DNA of 64,000 nt from NCBI GenBank assembly GCA_905250025.1, contig CAJNOJ010000071.1, positions 248,001-312,000 on the forward strand. The letters run 5' to 3'. The notes under the pieces were generated by a model. The model saw only the letters and a list, made by a program, of their open reading frames with translations, did not search any database and had not been told where the DNA came from. Source of the DNA: Adineta ricciae. Lineage: Eukaryota; Rotifera; Eurotatoria; Adinetida; Adinetidae. The translations under genes were made by a program, and so were the position numbers. How positions within the stretch are numbered: position 1 is the first letter of the stretch; every line of letters starts with the position of its first letter. Below, piece by piece: positions 48,698-60,816 of this stretch.

Positions 48698-51600
48698 CTA
48701 ACAAGCAACGATGTGCTTGGATATATCATCATTTAATTGCGTATATTCAAAAAGAACTAAACTTCGTTCATTGGCCGATACACCCGTGATAAAATATTCT
48801 TTTTGATTATTGAAATGGTTGGTTACTGAATGAACATGTAAGGATTGAATTGTACCTTGAAGAGAGATTGATTCATTTATGACTTCTTTTTGTTTCACAC
48901 TCCAAGTACGTATGCGTTGACCATCGGTGTCAATGGAAAGGAAATGTCGATAGTCGAGCCACGTTACTGAGTGAATCTAAATGAAAAAATGTCCTCGATT
49001 GAGTATTTATGTTTTAGCGAGTTTTAGGTCAAAGTTAGAGTGAACGAGCACTTGAAATGAACGAGTTTTATGAGGAAATATGCTCTACAGATTGATCTAT
49101 TTTGTTTTCTTTTATTATTTGAATAGTCGTAAAGATAAAAGGCCTCATTCTCATAAGGATTTACCAATGGATCACAAATTGTTGCAATTAAAAGGAATTG
49201 GCCGATAGGAATTGTCACATCCCAGATATAAATAAAGCCTTGTTGAGTAAATACTAATAAGCGATTATCATTCATTTGACAATCAACGATCTGATTTGTA
49301 TTTGTGTCATTGAGTAAATAATTAAAGTCATAACTATATAAGATTTCTCCATCGTTTAACTGCCAGATAATAATCTCATTGGTGCGTAGTATAGTTAAGA
49401 TATATTGATCACCATTGTTATTCGAATCGACCATGGAAAATGTAAAATTTGGATCACAATTAAATCGTGTTAATATCATCGTACAATTACTCATCGTTCC
49501 CGTGATCAATGATGATTGATCGTCACTTAAAACCGAAGGCGTTGGCGTTGCTTCTAGTTTGAAAACGACGAAACATGTAAATGTACTTGTAAATTCTGTA
49601 CAAGCAACTAAGGCGTATAATTCGTTTTTTGTTAGAATAATTCGTTTGATCTCATCGCCAATCGATGTATCGGGATCGGACTTTAATTCCCGTGCCAAAC
49701 TGCATGAGTCAATGTCAAGCAGACCAAGTGAAATTCCTCGGCCATATTTTTGTTTTCCAGCCATGTAAAGTATCGGTGAATGCCGCGATGCACTGGCAAT
49801 GGAACATTTTATCGGATGTACATTCGTACGAATGGAATAATCATCTGTTGACCAAATTTTTACACCGTATGGATTCACGTTCGATGTTACTTCGTAGAAA
49901 AGTCCGATAAGATACTGACCATTGTAGGAAAATAGGATGTTATGACAAGCGCCAACGGATGAAATTGGAAGTTGAGAGTGAAAAATACCGGACTAGAAGA
50001 TAAATGTTGATGATTCGAAGGTTTTCTTTCGAAAGAGACTTACGCGAACGTGGGATAATTGAATACGATTTTCGTCAGCAGTGGCCAGAAGGATTGTTTG
50101 ATGATGATTAGGCTGGATTCCATAGCAATCAACAAGATTTTTGACGTAGAGAAACAAAATTTGATTTTGAATTTCGGTGGAATTCGGATGTATTTTAGAG
50201 AGTGACCGGCGTTTCAATGATGATCGATGTGAGGCGAAAAACTCGTCTTCCACATCTAAATTTGCTGCTAAATCGCAAGAGTAAACAGCCGAATAGGTTT
50301 GAGCACTTGAATTATCTAGTTCTTTCTTCAATGACCGTAATGTTGCTGTGTGTGGAACGACGGGTGAATGATATTGTGTTAAAGTAGTTGATGGCTCGCT
50401 TGGATTAGACATTAGACGATTCACTTGATGATAGATAGACGAGGATGTCGATGGAGGTGGAATAGGTTGAGCTAGAGTTGAATATATACAACCATCATTA
50501 TCGTTGGCAGTGCTGATGGCATTCTTATAGGACGAATTCTTCTTTTTATCTTTACGATTCTCTTGAATTGAAGATATGAGGTGATAACTATCACCACTGT
50601 TCAAACGGGACATGCTGCCATTGGATGCTAGACGAAACGGAGCAGGTTTGGATTGTTTAGCGTGCAAGAATCGAAGAAGTTTTTGTGCACGTTTCTTAGA
50701 TTGATATGCGTCGGGCGATGCCATAGAATAACCTTTGATTTGCGAGTAGGTTTTACTTCCGTTGGTTTGATTATATTTGTGCGAAAGTTTCTTTTTCGAT
50801 TGGCGAGTTTTGCAATGGATATGTAAGATTAAAAAGAGAAGAAAAAGCAGAAAGCAGATCGACAAGATTGAACCGATGAGAAGACCACGAATGCCAAAAT
50901 ATGTTAGCTTTTTGTAGATCCATTCAAACGGTGTTTGATGAGGTAGTTGAGAAATTTTATTCACCTGGGTTGCTGCTGGTTGATGAAAGATATTGTCAGC
51001 CATTGGAATATCTGTTGTATGACTGATAGTTTGATCAAGAATCGTTGTTTCATAAGTGTTATTCATTATTGAGGATGTCGAAAGAACAGTGGAAGAAATT
51101 ATCGGAGTAGCATAGTGCGTAGATTCAACTAGATTGAATAGACCAGTATGATCATCTGGTTGTACTTCTTCTACATCACCAGTGCGAATAAGAGTATTGG
51201 AAAGACTGTCGAATACTGATTGACGATTGAACGAGAGACCTAAAACAAAATGAGATCGAAATATTATTTACAATCAGTTAAAATCTTTTGTAAGCACAAC
51301 GTATGGACTCATTTGATTTAAAGTCAAAAATAAACATCTTAAAGCTAGACATCTGTCTAATCATCAAATATAAACACATGTCCGAAAGATGGAAGGATAA
51401 TTGATAGAAACTCATATTTACCAGCGATGATTCCATTCCAGATCGAGATGTTTTTGAAACTTCCAATTCGTAATCTTCGTTGTGCAAGAAATGATCGTTG
51501 TTGATCAGATTGACGTGTATATTCTAAACATTAAACATCTCAAATATCTCATGTTCTCACTAACATCCTCTACGTACTATTTCCTCCATCTAATTTCACC

Positions 51601-54600
51601 CGAATTCCATCAACATACAATTCAATCGTGGAAAGTTTACGAATAACCTTTATTGCATGATACATTCCATCAGTAACATGAACAATACATGAATACACAT
51701 CAGGCTGTTTCTCTCCCATATTCAATTTTATATACGAACGACCACGTAGCTAAGCACATATTCGATTTCAGTAAAGTGACAATTTTGATTTTTAAACAAA
51801 CTTACGATTTCATATTCTAAATTATAAGAATCCAAATCGGATTCTAGACGAAAGATTTGTGCGGATAGGGCCAGTGTTTGTAAACCGAATGTAATTGTAT
51901 CATATTCTGTTTGACGTGTTTGTGGCATCACATATTCAATCGACCCACTTGCATAATGTTTGCCGAAATAGAATCCATTCGGTACTAAACATTAATAAAC
52001 AAAAAAAAAGATCTTCAATCAGTTTTCAATGAAAGCTATTTCCGATTTACTTTTATCACATCGTTCACCAATATAACTCGTCTCCAGACAATCACATCGT
52101 GGTCCATCGTTATCATTCGTCGAACATATACCCGAGTGAACACATGTGAAATCGTAACAGAGTTTGTTCAAATCTAAATCAATCAAAGACAAATCCGGTT
52201 TTATCTGTCATTCAACTCTCGCTCAATGATATGGAAGAGTGCGTGATAAACAAGTGGAGATATACATGACATAGGAGAAGGAAAAATCACGATTTTTTAT
52301 ACAAGGGAAGATAGAGGGTGTCTAGAAGAAGCAAACAATAAACTTACCTGTATTCATATTAGACGATACACTTGCAGAAATTGCTAGAAAAGGGCAATTA
52401 TACGTATTTTTGTGACTGAGTCGATTTCGATACGAAAAAGAAAATATTCGATGTGTTTTCTTCTGATGCAGACAGGAAAATGAGGAGATCTATGATGAAA
52501 TTTACCTGAACAAACATTCATTTTCACTTGTCCGTTTAATACCAATGCGCGTTGGTAATCAAGCAATCGGCCATCAACAACGAAACTTGCTAAGCATCCT
52601 TGAAATCCATGTGGGTTTAAACCTGATCCGGTTAAATTAATCTGGTTATTATTCGGAATTCCACCCACGTAGAGAACTGGCTGAAGAGACACAGCATTTC
52701 GAATACCGTTGGCCGATAATGTCGAACGATTGACACGATTATCGACAACCAATTCAATTCTGAAACGAAAGAAAAGTTTAATTGAATAGATCAACGCATG
52801 AAAGTCATTTGTTTAATCGACTGAAGATGGCATATGACCGTTGACTGTTCGATAAAGCAGAAATAACAAGATTAGTACAATATCTGTCCTTGACTAACGG
52901 CTCTCGAGAAGAGTAGAACAAAAAGGATGACGAGGTTAAGGTACTTGAAAGTCTTCTTTTTCATTCAAGATAAAAATAGCTTTTTGCCATCTGTCTTTCT
53001 CGAGTATGACAAAGATCTCTTCACATCCTGATCGACGAAGAAAAACGATGATTTTTAAATCAAAAACTATCCAATTCACTCGAATACTTCATTGTCAAAA
53101 AGACTATGTTTCGTCGAAATCAAATATCTTTCAGCGGATCATTTAAGTTTCTCTACACTCAAATATGTAGATGAAAAGTACTTCAATGGAATTGAAAGCC
53201 TAATTCAATCTAACTATGCACTTGCATTTACATATGTAATATCTGAAGAAAGACAAAACTTGTCTGAACTTCGAAAGATTAAGTTTACGTACTTATCTGT
53301 ACCAATTCTTGTAATTCGTACTTCATGCCATTTACCATCGGCTAATTTCGTTGATTCATCGCTAACAATTTGTCGTTTGCCAAACCCAAAGTCGATGAAC
53401 AACGCGAGAATACCCGCGCGTAAGCCAATAGCGAAGTATTCATTCAATCCCTGAGCATAGCGATAGAGAATGATTCCGTCGGGTACATACGAACGAAAGA
53501 GAAAATAGATGTCCAATTTGCCATGATTTTTGTTCTGATTCTCGCGTTCCGAAAAGGCAATGTAAGATTTCGGTGTATCAATAGTAACAAAGTTGAAGAA
53601 TGCAATACGATATCCAACAACGGTATGCTGACTATCATAATCATATCGCGTTACTCGCGCTTGTTTCGGTTTGCTCAAACTTTGAAACAAATATTCATCA
53701 TTAAACATCAAATCACTCATATAGCCGACGAATGGTTGAAAGATATCTGAACTCAATCGGCGTGTATCTCCAACTAACAGAGCATTGATGTTCCAACTCG
53801 AGACCACATAGGTGGGGATTTGTGCTAAAACAAAGGGAATGAAGACAATGACGAATGTCGAGGCTTTCTTTCGTTACATGTCCGACTGTCATTGTCAACA
53901 ACAACAGTGAAGATTCCGCTTTGATCGATTTCGAATTGTAACCAGTGCCAATTGTCATTATTAATATTTTTTCCACATTGAATTGCCTAGAGACATAGAA
54001 GAAAACGAGCTCGTTATCGAAATCTTCGATGATTTCATTCCAGGTGTATGAATGTGGTTAAAGTCCTTGGCAACAGGAAAAAATAACACTTCAATCTTTT
54101 TTTTTGTTCGTTCATGAACATCTATGCACATCATTACGATGAGAGATATCATTATTATTATGGTACTCCGGTCGAGTTCCCCCCCCCCCTCGTTCATCAT
54201 TGTTCCGTATCTTGTGTCAGATGGATTGTTAATCAGAAGAGAAATAGAGGAGAAAAAAAAAAGAGGTCGAAACGGGAGAAGGAACTCGGCAAAAATGCAA
54301 ATGATCATTGTGCTGTCTTGTTCATTGAAGCATGAATGGTTGGAACATTGAAATTAATGAAAAAAGAGATTAACATTGTCTTTCGAACGGAAATGTTTGA
54401 AGATGAGAAAGATGAATGCACACATTGCGAGGATAATATTACTTTCTCCTCGTAGAACAATTGATTTCAGGTGGTCGACTTACCGTTACAGTAGATAAGA
54501 CTTTTCTTTCATCTAATTGAAGAATTGTTATTTCTATTTTTCCATTTGAGTGTTCAATAATAATGAATGGAATTATCAGTGAGGGAGATTTTCGATGTGT

Positions 54601-56007
54601 TAACGAAAGCAACACACCATTCGAGATTCGACCTAGTGTACGAAAACGTACAGATAATCGTAATGGATAATCGAGAAATTCTTGATAATGATAGTCAATA
54701 AATGCAGATGAATTGAATGTAACGATTATTGATGAATCTACATCTGGAAAGAAGAAGAAGAAGAAGACGTTGAATAGAAGAGATAGTGTGAATATGTTCG
54801 ATTTACCAGATGAAGACGAGTCTTTCACACGACGTTTAGTCTTTGTTTTAACATTGTGACAGTGATTTACACTGATTTGTCGTCGATCGATTATTTGCTG
54901 ATTCGATTTGGATGAAAATGTCACTAATGAATTGTTTTGATTATAATCAATTAGAAGTTCAGTTTTTGATGAGAAGACTATTTGATCGATATCATTTGGG
55001 ACGAAATAGATGCTATGATGTTCATTAGTAGTGATTATTGTCATCTGACATTGTTCGATTGTAAAACATCGTGATGTCACAGATGTAGTTTGATTCGTAT
55101 TGGCAACCGCATTAATAACAAATTGAAAAGGACATTTTTCACATAGCTAAAAGGAATCAAATCCAATCATGAAATGACTTTAACTTTCGAAATACTAGAT
55201 GAAATCATCTAATGATTAAAATGTTTGATACGAAGGTGGTATTATTCATATAGCGTTCTTGAGTGGTTGCTTAAGATGTCTGAATTACTTTCGATGGTTT
55301 TCTTTTGTTCATTATAATTACCGATAGAACAACCAGTACAGTTAGCAATGCATAAGATCGGTTAGGTGATTAATCTCATATAAACGCATACGTCATAGGC
55401 AAATATAGGTGAAAACTTCATTAGATCTCTGATGTGAAAATAATAATAGCAATCGTCCTTTTTTTTTTGTTTTGTTTTTCTTTGAAAAAAATATGAACAT
55501 CAGACGATATTTACATGTTGGTAATATAGTTAATAGCTTCACTGCCTCAAGCGTACATTGGACAGATTGAGAGCGAACATCACTCGGATGAAGGCCTCTT
55601 AGTCTTTAAATAAACGTTTGTCATGTGAATTTTCCCCTCTTTCTTTTATAAATAAAACTATAACACGAAAAAAGCCTCTAACTCCTGAACAAAACCATTC
55701 TTTTACAGTATCATCTAGTGTGATCGAGCATAAGTAACACATCATCTAATCATACAATGACAAATACTTATGAGTATGTCTTCTCGGCATGTGTCTATAT
55801 ATACTACTCAAAGAAGCAAAAGAAAAGAAAGGTAGTGTGCGTTATTGAGAATGAAATAGCCGACTGCGGACTCCTCCCTATCATCATCACACCTAGATGA
55901 ACTTGTCACATATATATATAAATGGAGTTATATGTGCTTACTTCTGTACTTTGACCGTATATGACAGAGATGAATACAAGTATGAATACAATACGACTGT
56001 ATTGCAT
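48698..56007 (-). CDS. Neurexin-like LamG/EGF receptor with intracellular WD-type beta-propeller
   Basis: Fourteen exons (56007-55942, 55146-54807, 54743-54484, 53986-53878, 53824-53293, 52759-52506, 52383-52348, 52173-52051, 51984-51806, 51749-51578, 51523-51422, 51239-50044, 49992-49165, 48976-48698) sum to exactly 1,492 codons. Order: signal peptide (1-19); Cys-containing N-terminal segment; laminin-G-like domains at about 140-290, 300-520 and 575-745 (DGKWHEVRITRIG, GCLASFVVDGRLLDY, ELYVDGIRV); a six-Cys EGF module at 535-573; a Thr-rich stalk; a membrane helix at about 846-868 (GLLIGSILSICFLLFLLFLI); a basic Ser-rich cytoplasmic linker; and from about 1,095 to the end six to seven propeller blades (YGVKIWS, EIIIWQL, FIYIWDV, RIRTWSV). 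The ectodomain resembles the membrane-proximal part of alpha-neurexin; a PDZ-binding end is absent. The first blade lies in the same exon as the membrane helix. Confidence 0.82.
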
Positions 56008-56864
56008 AGTCGGAAGATTTTGTTGTTGTGATTCGTTTGAAATTTATGATCTAGGAGTCATTTCCGGTGGATTTTGCATTTTTTATTTCTAAATATAAAA
56101 AGAAAATTACATCGATGTCATGACCATTTATACATCTTTCGAATGAGAAGAAATCACATTTGTAAAACTTTTTTGTTGAATTCATCGTCAGTGAAGTGTG
56201 TTGATTCAATGCTATTCTTATGTTGTCATAACGGTAGAAATAGATTGATCATTGAAAAAAAAACAACAATAACATATTTGACAAATCTTTTTCTAAGAAC
56301 GTCTTATTCTTCCTTTCACTCTCTCTCTNNNNNNNNNNNNNNNNNNTATCAATCAATATTTTGATCTGTATATGGTAATATGTCACATCGTGTGAGCGTG
56401 ACTAATATCCGCTATTTGATCGTGAATTGAATGGTTTTCTAGCAAATCAACGTCTTAATATTGATTGTTACTCATGACATTGAATGGAGAGGCGTTGATG
56501 AAAGCAATTGTTTCGTTCTGTGAATTATTCGTCCGTAGATTGGTGAATACTGGCGTACATCTATTACAGGTAGACTAATGGATCATTAAAAAAACTTGTA
56601 TGTTAGAAGTTACTTCGTATGCATTATTATCAAGTCATCAAGGAAATGACTAATGACTTTTTTGTTGTTCTTTGACACTGAAAAAAGATCAAAACCTTTT
56701 ACCTTTTCTTTTCTTCTTTAGAGTGCATCGTTTGATACTTTTTAAACAAAATTGAAAAATATATATTTCAACAAATATGTTTATTTTGAATTAAAATCAA
56801 ATGACAAAAATGTAATTAAATAGAACTATGTTCATCATGATTGAAGTGCCCCATCGATCTTCTG
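56008..56864. other. Intergenic region containing an assembly gap
   Basis: AT-rich promoter side of the receptor-propeller gene. The gap at 56329-56346 separates it from a region of different character downstream. No gene is supported. Confidence 0.45.
56329..56346. other. Assembly gap (18 N)
   Basis: Eighteen undetermined bases following a (ct)n run, probably where assembly of a microsatellite failed. Linkage of the sequence on either side is therefore less certain. Confidence 0.95.
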
Positions 56865-57490
56865 CTAATCAAGTAATCCGTTGATTGCACATGAAATCCA
56901 CAAAAAGAACAATACCAATGTACTTTGTGGGATGACCAAATTGCTCTTATTATTCGCAGTGGTTGTAGTACCATTGCTGGTAATGGAATTAGTTGTGCTA
57001 GTGCTAGTTGGTATACCATTGTTGGTCGCTATAGCATTGGTCGTGGTAATACTATTTGAATAAGGCAAACATGTAGTCATATTTAGATCTGTATACGTTG
57101 GTAAACTCGCCATGGTCATTATAGTATAAAATCCTGCACTACCATAAGTAACGAATCGTGCAGCTGTACTGTAGAAAGTCTGCAATTGTGCAGTTGAATC
57201 TGCTGTCTAAGTGGCATTGAATGCCCATTGAAAAAGTGTAGTTTCATTAATTGAAGCTCTATAGAGAATTTATCAAATAGGAATGAACCTGTAGAAAAAA
57301 AAGTACTTAAAGGGGAATATTTGTCTCTGCTGCCCATGATACCGGACTGATAATACCAGCACATGTTTTTAAATTAGATATTCGTGAATAATATGTGAAC
57401 AGATGAAGGCACATTTCTTGATCTGTGCGGCGACCACCCGACATAATAAATCATATTGTACTTCACGTAATTATCACCAATGTAACCACA
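56865..57490 (-). pseudogene. Broken copper type II ascorbate-dependent monooxygenase-like gene (DBH/MOXD family), 3' part
   Basis: On the minus strand CGYIGDNYVKYNMIYY (from 57490) shifts frame into GGRRTDQEMCLHLFTYY, the family's G-G-x-x-T-x-D/E-E-M-C-L-x-F-x-Y-Y signature near the end of the second copper domain. Further on, a segment FQWAFNAT is cut by an in-frame TAG and continues as TADSTAQLQTFYSTAARFV. The last ~100 codons are a Thr/Ser/Asn-rich stalk and a terminal hydrophobic stretch (LVLFFLWISCAI) like a GPI-attachment signal. There is no 5' part upstream. At least one frameshift and one stop therefore disable it, unless unusual splicing removes both. Family assignment rests on one motif. 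Confidence 0.5.
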
Positions 57491-60400
57491 TTTTTATTGG
57501 TTGTACTATATATATAACAAGTAGTAAATTCGTCTCTCTAAAATATATCACACTTCATACAGGATAGATTTTAATTGGATTTAGCAGGCGGTGTTCAAAC
57601 TAATAATTAGTATCGAACAATTCAGCATTGAACAAGTACTGTACAGTAGTTTTATTACGGATCAATTTTGTCCATACACTTTTATCTATTTTAATGATAA
57701 AAAACCGGCTGTGATGGATGAGCAAAAAGACGACACAAAGAAGTAAAACAATATCCTGAAGATGCGTATAAGGAAACGTTGAGATAACTGTTAAACCAGT
57801 TTGAGGAAAATTCTATGATACAACCAATCTAGTTTATGAAATCTCATCTGAAAATTTGCGAGCATTCAGTGACGCTAGCATTATTTGGGACAATATAAGT
57901 TACATTAGTTTTAGTTATTTCTAAATGCATAAAAACAGCTTGAGAATAAGAGAGATAAAATATTTTTTCAACTTTCATTTGATAAAAAGATACTCAAAAA
58001 CAGTTGAATTTACAAAAAATGCTGCGTCGTAGACAGCTCACAACATCAATTGAGACGACAACAAATAGAAATGACTAACACAAAGAACCATTAAAAAATA
58101 AACATTAGATTTAAAATACAAGTTAGATGGATTAGAAAGAAGCTTCAATGAGAATATGTTACTACCAGAACCTGGTTATGTTTAACCAATAAACTGCATC
58201 CTAATGAGCTTAAATCAGACAACAGCTGTAGAACACAGAGGATTATTATGTCAAAGAAGCTACAAAGTATACAACACCCCGAACTGAAACGCGTAAAGTA
58301 TAAAAAATTAACAAAAACCAAACTACAACGACAAAAGCCAATTAGAAAGGCATGGCCAGCACCTAACTGCACTAGAATGCATTAAAACGCATTGAACCCA
58401 GGACGATCGTTCCTGGAAGCAGTATTCCGCTTATTTCCCGTGAAAACCCGCAGGATATTTATAGTATCCGCGCTGGAAACCACGAGAAAATACTCGGAAT
58501 CCCACTGAAGGAACTGATAACCGTATCCGACTAATGGTTATGGCGGGTTCTTGCTGGTTCCCGATAAAACCTCTTGAATGCGATGAAACGATTCGGTAGC
58601 CGGAAAACTGCTTCCATGAAATCCCCGGAAGGTCCTGGAACTAGTCATTTCCGGGCCGGATTCTTCGACCTGGGAATCAATAAAAACCCATAAAAGTGCA
58701 ATAGATTGATACATATTACAGCACATTCAAAACGAATGAAACATCATAGAAAATGATATCAGTGTGAAGCTAGCACGAAGGAGCTAGCACGAAGAAACTG
58801 TGTGTAAGCTAAAAACTTTTTTCCAGAGTTTGTCCGGTTCATAAAACCTAGTCCATTCGATTCAGAATTTAATTCTGCATCGAATGGTGGTATTTTTATT
58901 CACCGGACAAACTTTGGAAAAAAGTTTTTAGCTTACACACAGTTTCTTCGTGCTAGCTTCACACTGATGGATTCATTCACATTGGTTGGTAAAACTTCAA
59001 GTAGAAGCCAAGACGATGGAACCGTATGAGTAGGTAATCGTTGCATACAACTTTTTGTTAAACTTAGTGCTTGAATTGTTGGATCAGACACAAAACATGT
59101 CCAACATTTATAATTAGATAAGTTTTAACAGAAATCAATATATTAATTATTTCTTTGCAGTATAATTTAAGCCAAAATATTCTCACAGTTATTTATATGA
59201 CATCAATCAATTATAATATTTGGTTCTTCAATTGCTCTTTCATTTTCAAAAAAATCGATCAAAATCTAGGGAAAACAAAAATGACTCATATGTAATAATG
59301 TTGTCACAAATATTTTTATCCTTCATTACTCTCTATGATGCCGCGTAGAAAAATCCTTCGCTCAAGAATATCCATCTTGAGAGCGAAAATATAGGTTGTT
59401 TTCTCTCGATTTAAAATGCTGATACATTGTTTTTGACAAACTTGTTTTCTAATTATTTTTCTTCCTCGTGAATTCTTCTAGGAAAGTTCTTGTAATGCAT
59501 ACGTATGAATAATTTGCTCATTTTCAATTCAACAACACATGAAATTAGTATTTGCATAAGATTTTCAGATAAATTAAATGTTTTTGTTTTACAAATTGGG
59601 AATTATTTCTCTTTCGATTTTATTCATATAGAATATTAGGTCTGCACAAATTATGATGGAATCAAATAAACAACAATTACTCTCACGTTCTATCATTGAG
59701 AAATGTTAACAGGATGAGTTTGAATATATTTCAAATCTTGACCTCGACATTGGTAGAAAGTGCAGCGATTAGCTGTGTGAATACTATGATACAATCTCTG
59801 ACTTCGAACAATGTAATAGTCAGCAATTCGATTATATTTAATCGAAGTAAATGCAATATGAAAGAAGAAAAATACAATAGGAACAAAGACAAAGTACCAT
59901 AAACAAAATATTCAGAGTTTTACATCATTTTTATTTTTTAAAACAAAACATAAATAGAAATTAATATAAATGTTTAATAAAGCGTGTTTTCATAATATTT
60001 TCTGTTTTACAATAATGTTATGTCTGATTCTTGGAAAAAGTACTTGTCAAAGGATCTTTCTTATAGAAGTTTTAAATACTCAAAATAATATATAAACAAT
60101 TCTTCATTTCTATTTCTTCACAACATTTTCTAATGAACAAATAAAACTTTTCGGTTAATTTTTCTTTTCTTAATAATTATATTTCAGCTGAGTATTTACT
60201 GGTAAGTCTTATAACATCTTATCATATTTCTATGTATCTAAATCGAATTTGTATGGCATATAGCTTTTGAATTACGAGAGAAAATGCGGAATCTTGATAT
60301 TCTCTTATTTATGATTTGTTCAGAGGAGTTGATCATTTCACCAACAATTGATACAAGTCTTCATGATGAATAGAAATGTTTTCAAAGTGATCAACAGCAA

Positions 60401-60816
60401 CTCTAAATCACATCGATGACTTTTTAGAAACAAATCTTCTATATGCGTATTGGCTTGTAGATAAGTTTGTCCTTCGATGGATCACGTTTGACAAAATGCT
60501 GCTGCTGATATCTATACCACTTTTTGAAAAGAAATTTTCGAACACCTGTACACGCCGTCAGATGTTCGAAATGTAGTTGACCCAACCAACTCATCTTGAC
60601 CATTTGAAAATCGTTTCTCTCTCTCTCTCTGAAACAAGCCATATCATTAGAACAATAATGAAAAAAACAGTCGTTTAAGTGCCGAGCATGTTCTCGTTCA
60701 TATCCATTGCCCATTCTAATGAAATAGTTTGAACTTAAACTTTTTTTTATTTTGAATTTAATAGATATTTGATTTCATATTATTTTGTTTGACAAAGAAC
60801 TCAATTGTTCAAAGTG
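57491..60816. other. AT-rich, repeat-like region without intact genes
   Basis: About 3.3 kb in which no frame looks like a real protein. It contains a palindromic element (58758-58968) and a GC-richer island (about 58380-58690). The remaining sequence is AT-rich with scattered AATAAA-like motifs. It lies between a pseudogene and a tandem gene family, and reads like decayed accessory or transposon-derived DNA. Confidence 0.4.
58758..58968. repeat. Palindromic (foldback) element with nested inverted repeat
   Basis: The left arm 58758-58838 and right arm 58902-58968 are reverse complements over about 67 bases with one or two mismatches, beginning atcagtgtgaagctagcacg and ending with its complement cactgat. 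The left arm carries an extra 14-base tandem copy (gctagcacgaagga/gctagcacgaag). The central spacer holds a second inverted repeat at 58853-58887 (ccattcga...tcgaatgg). No coding sequence is inside. This is the structure of a foldback element or MITE; I cannot see a clear target-site duplication. Confidence 0.8.

Noticed and set aside
49024..49164. Extension of the propeller exon to the TGA-ending frame past 49165
   Set aside because: A strong donor (ttg/gtaaat) at 49165 joins in phase to the last exon and completes a blade ending RIRTWSV, which the read-through does not.
53092..53454. Plus-strand ORF of 120 codons inside the receptor gene
   Set aside because: It is the antisense of a LamG exon and the long intron beside it.
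56074..56364. Plus-strand ORF running into the N gap
   Set aside because: AT-rich, no motif, and its end depends on undetermined bases.
60439..60714. Minus-strand 91-codon ORF
   Set aside because: Composition is mildly coding-like, but it contains an RERER stretch from a (ct)n repeat and has no recognisable domain or partner exon.
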